Assembly: GCA_966111775.1 (NCBI GenBank)
Contig: CBHWBD010000297.1
Location: forward strand, 1-5,103
DNA length: 5,103 nt
Direction: 5' to 3'
Origin: Pelomonas sp966111775
GTDB lineage: Bacteria; Pseudomonadota; Gammaproteobacteria; Burkholderiales; Burkholderiaceae_C
Shown here: piece by piece, positions 5,029 to 5,103 of the stretch
Position numbering within the stretch: the stretch's first letter is position 1
Layout of the letters: each line of letters opens with the position of its first letter
The notes under the pieces: generated by a model
Database searches by the model: none
Seen by the model: the letters and a program-made list of their open reading frames with translations, nothing else
Told to the model about the DNA's origin: nothing
Translations under genes and position numbers: made by a program

Positions 5029-5103
5029 CCACCTTTCCCGCACCCGAGGCCGTGCTGCCGCACCGCCCCCCGTTCCTGTTCGTCGACGAGGTCACCGCGC
5101 TCC
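5025..5103 (+). CDS. FabA/FabZ-type hotdog dehydratase, N-terminal fragment (runs off the window)
   Basis: Only 26 codons are present. From the GTG at 5025 the product contains VLPHRPPFLFVDEVTAL, the typical opening of FabZ-like (3R)-hydroxyacyl-ACP dehydratases and related hotdog proteins (FabZ has LPHRYPFLLVD). The catalytic His and Glu/Asp lie further on and are outside the window, so activity cannot be judged. The GTG overlaps the stop of the chimeric gene (GTGA), so translation of the two is probably coupled and this gene would share the LexA-box promoter. It could belong to primary fatty acid synthesis or to an aryl polyene/polyketide-type cluster; the next genes would decide. Confidence 0.65.
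   Translation, partial: MTTFPAPEAVLPHRPPFLFVDEVTAL

Noticed and set aside
4696..5063. Minus-strand open frames opposite the chimeric gene
   Set aside because: The plus strand shows recognisable protein segments and a Shine-Dalgarno; the antisense frames show neither and would run across the LexA box.

Overview
The window is uniformly GC-rich, dense and proteobacterial. The protein families (a DUF1134/EipA-type envelope protein, a LytTR regulator ending in AHLFRQM, a NrdJ-like N-terminus, and an E. coli-type CTGT-N8-ACAG LexA box) fit a betaproteobacterium of the order Burkholderiales best. That placement is inference from family resemblance; no marker gene is present.

Left block, minus strand, read from right to left: a 144-residue helical protein of unknown function (3537-3971), a single-domain PilZ c-di-GMP receptor with no usable ATG/GTG/TTG start (3122-3496 by my reading), then a tightly coupled three-gene signalling unit. 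The unit holds an intact LytS/YehU-type membrane histidine kinase (1939-3045), a second kinase-like membrane protein that has lost every catalytic signature (863-1942), and a LytTR response regulator (93-866). Both junctions in the unit are 4-base ATGA overlaps, so the three products are probably made together. A strong GC-rich hairpin (5-60) follows the last stop codon. The simplest model is that the intact kinase phosphorylates Asp59 of the regulator, while the degenerate paralogue acts as a sensory or allosteric partner, possibly as a heterodimer.

Right block, plus strand, divergent from the left block: a secreted EipA-family protein with a Tat-like signal (4073-4642), then an intergenic stretch with a hairpin and a near-ideal LexA box (4732-4749), then a short gene (4762-5028). 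The first two thirds of that gene read like the N-terminus of a B12-dependent ribonucleotide reductase (NrdJ), and its last third reads like the C-terminus of a peroxiredoxin. It overlaps by GTGA the start of a FabA/FabZ-type hotdog dehydratase that runs off the right edge. The short gene looks like a deletion or recombination chimera that may have placed the downstream gene under an SOS-type, nrd-derived promoter.

The observations most worth following are the kinase/pseudokinase/LytTR triad, the nrdJ-peroxiredoxin chimera under a LexA box, and the apparent AUC start of the PilZ gene. No RNA gene, insertion sequence, CRISPR array or gene-free stretch above 300 bases is present.
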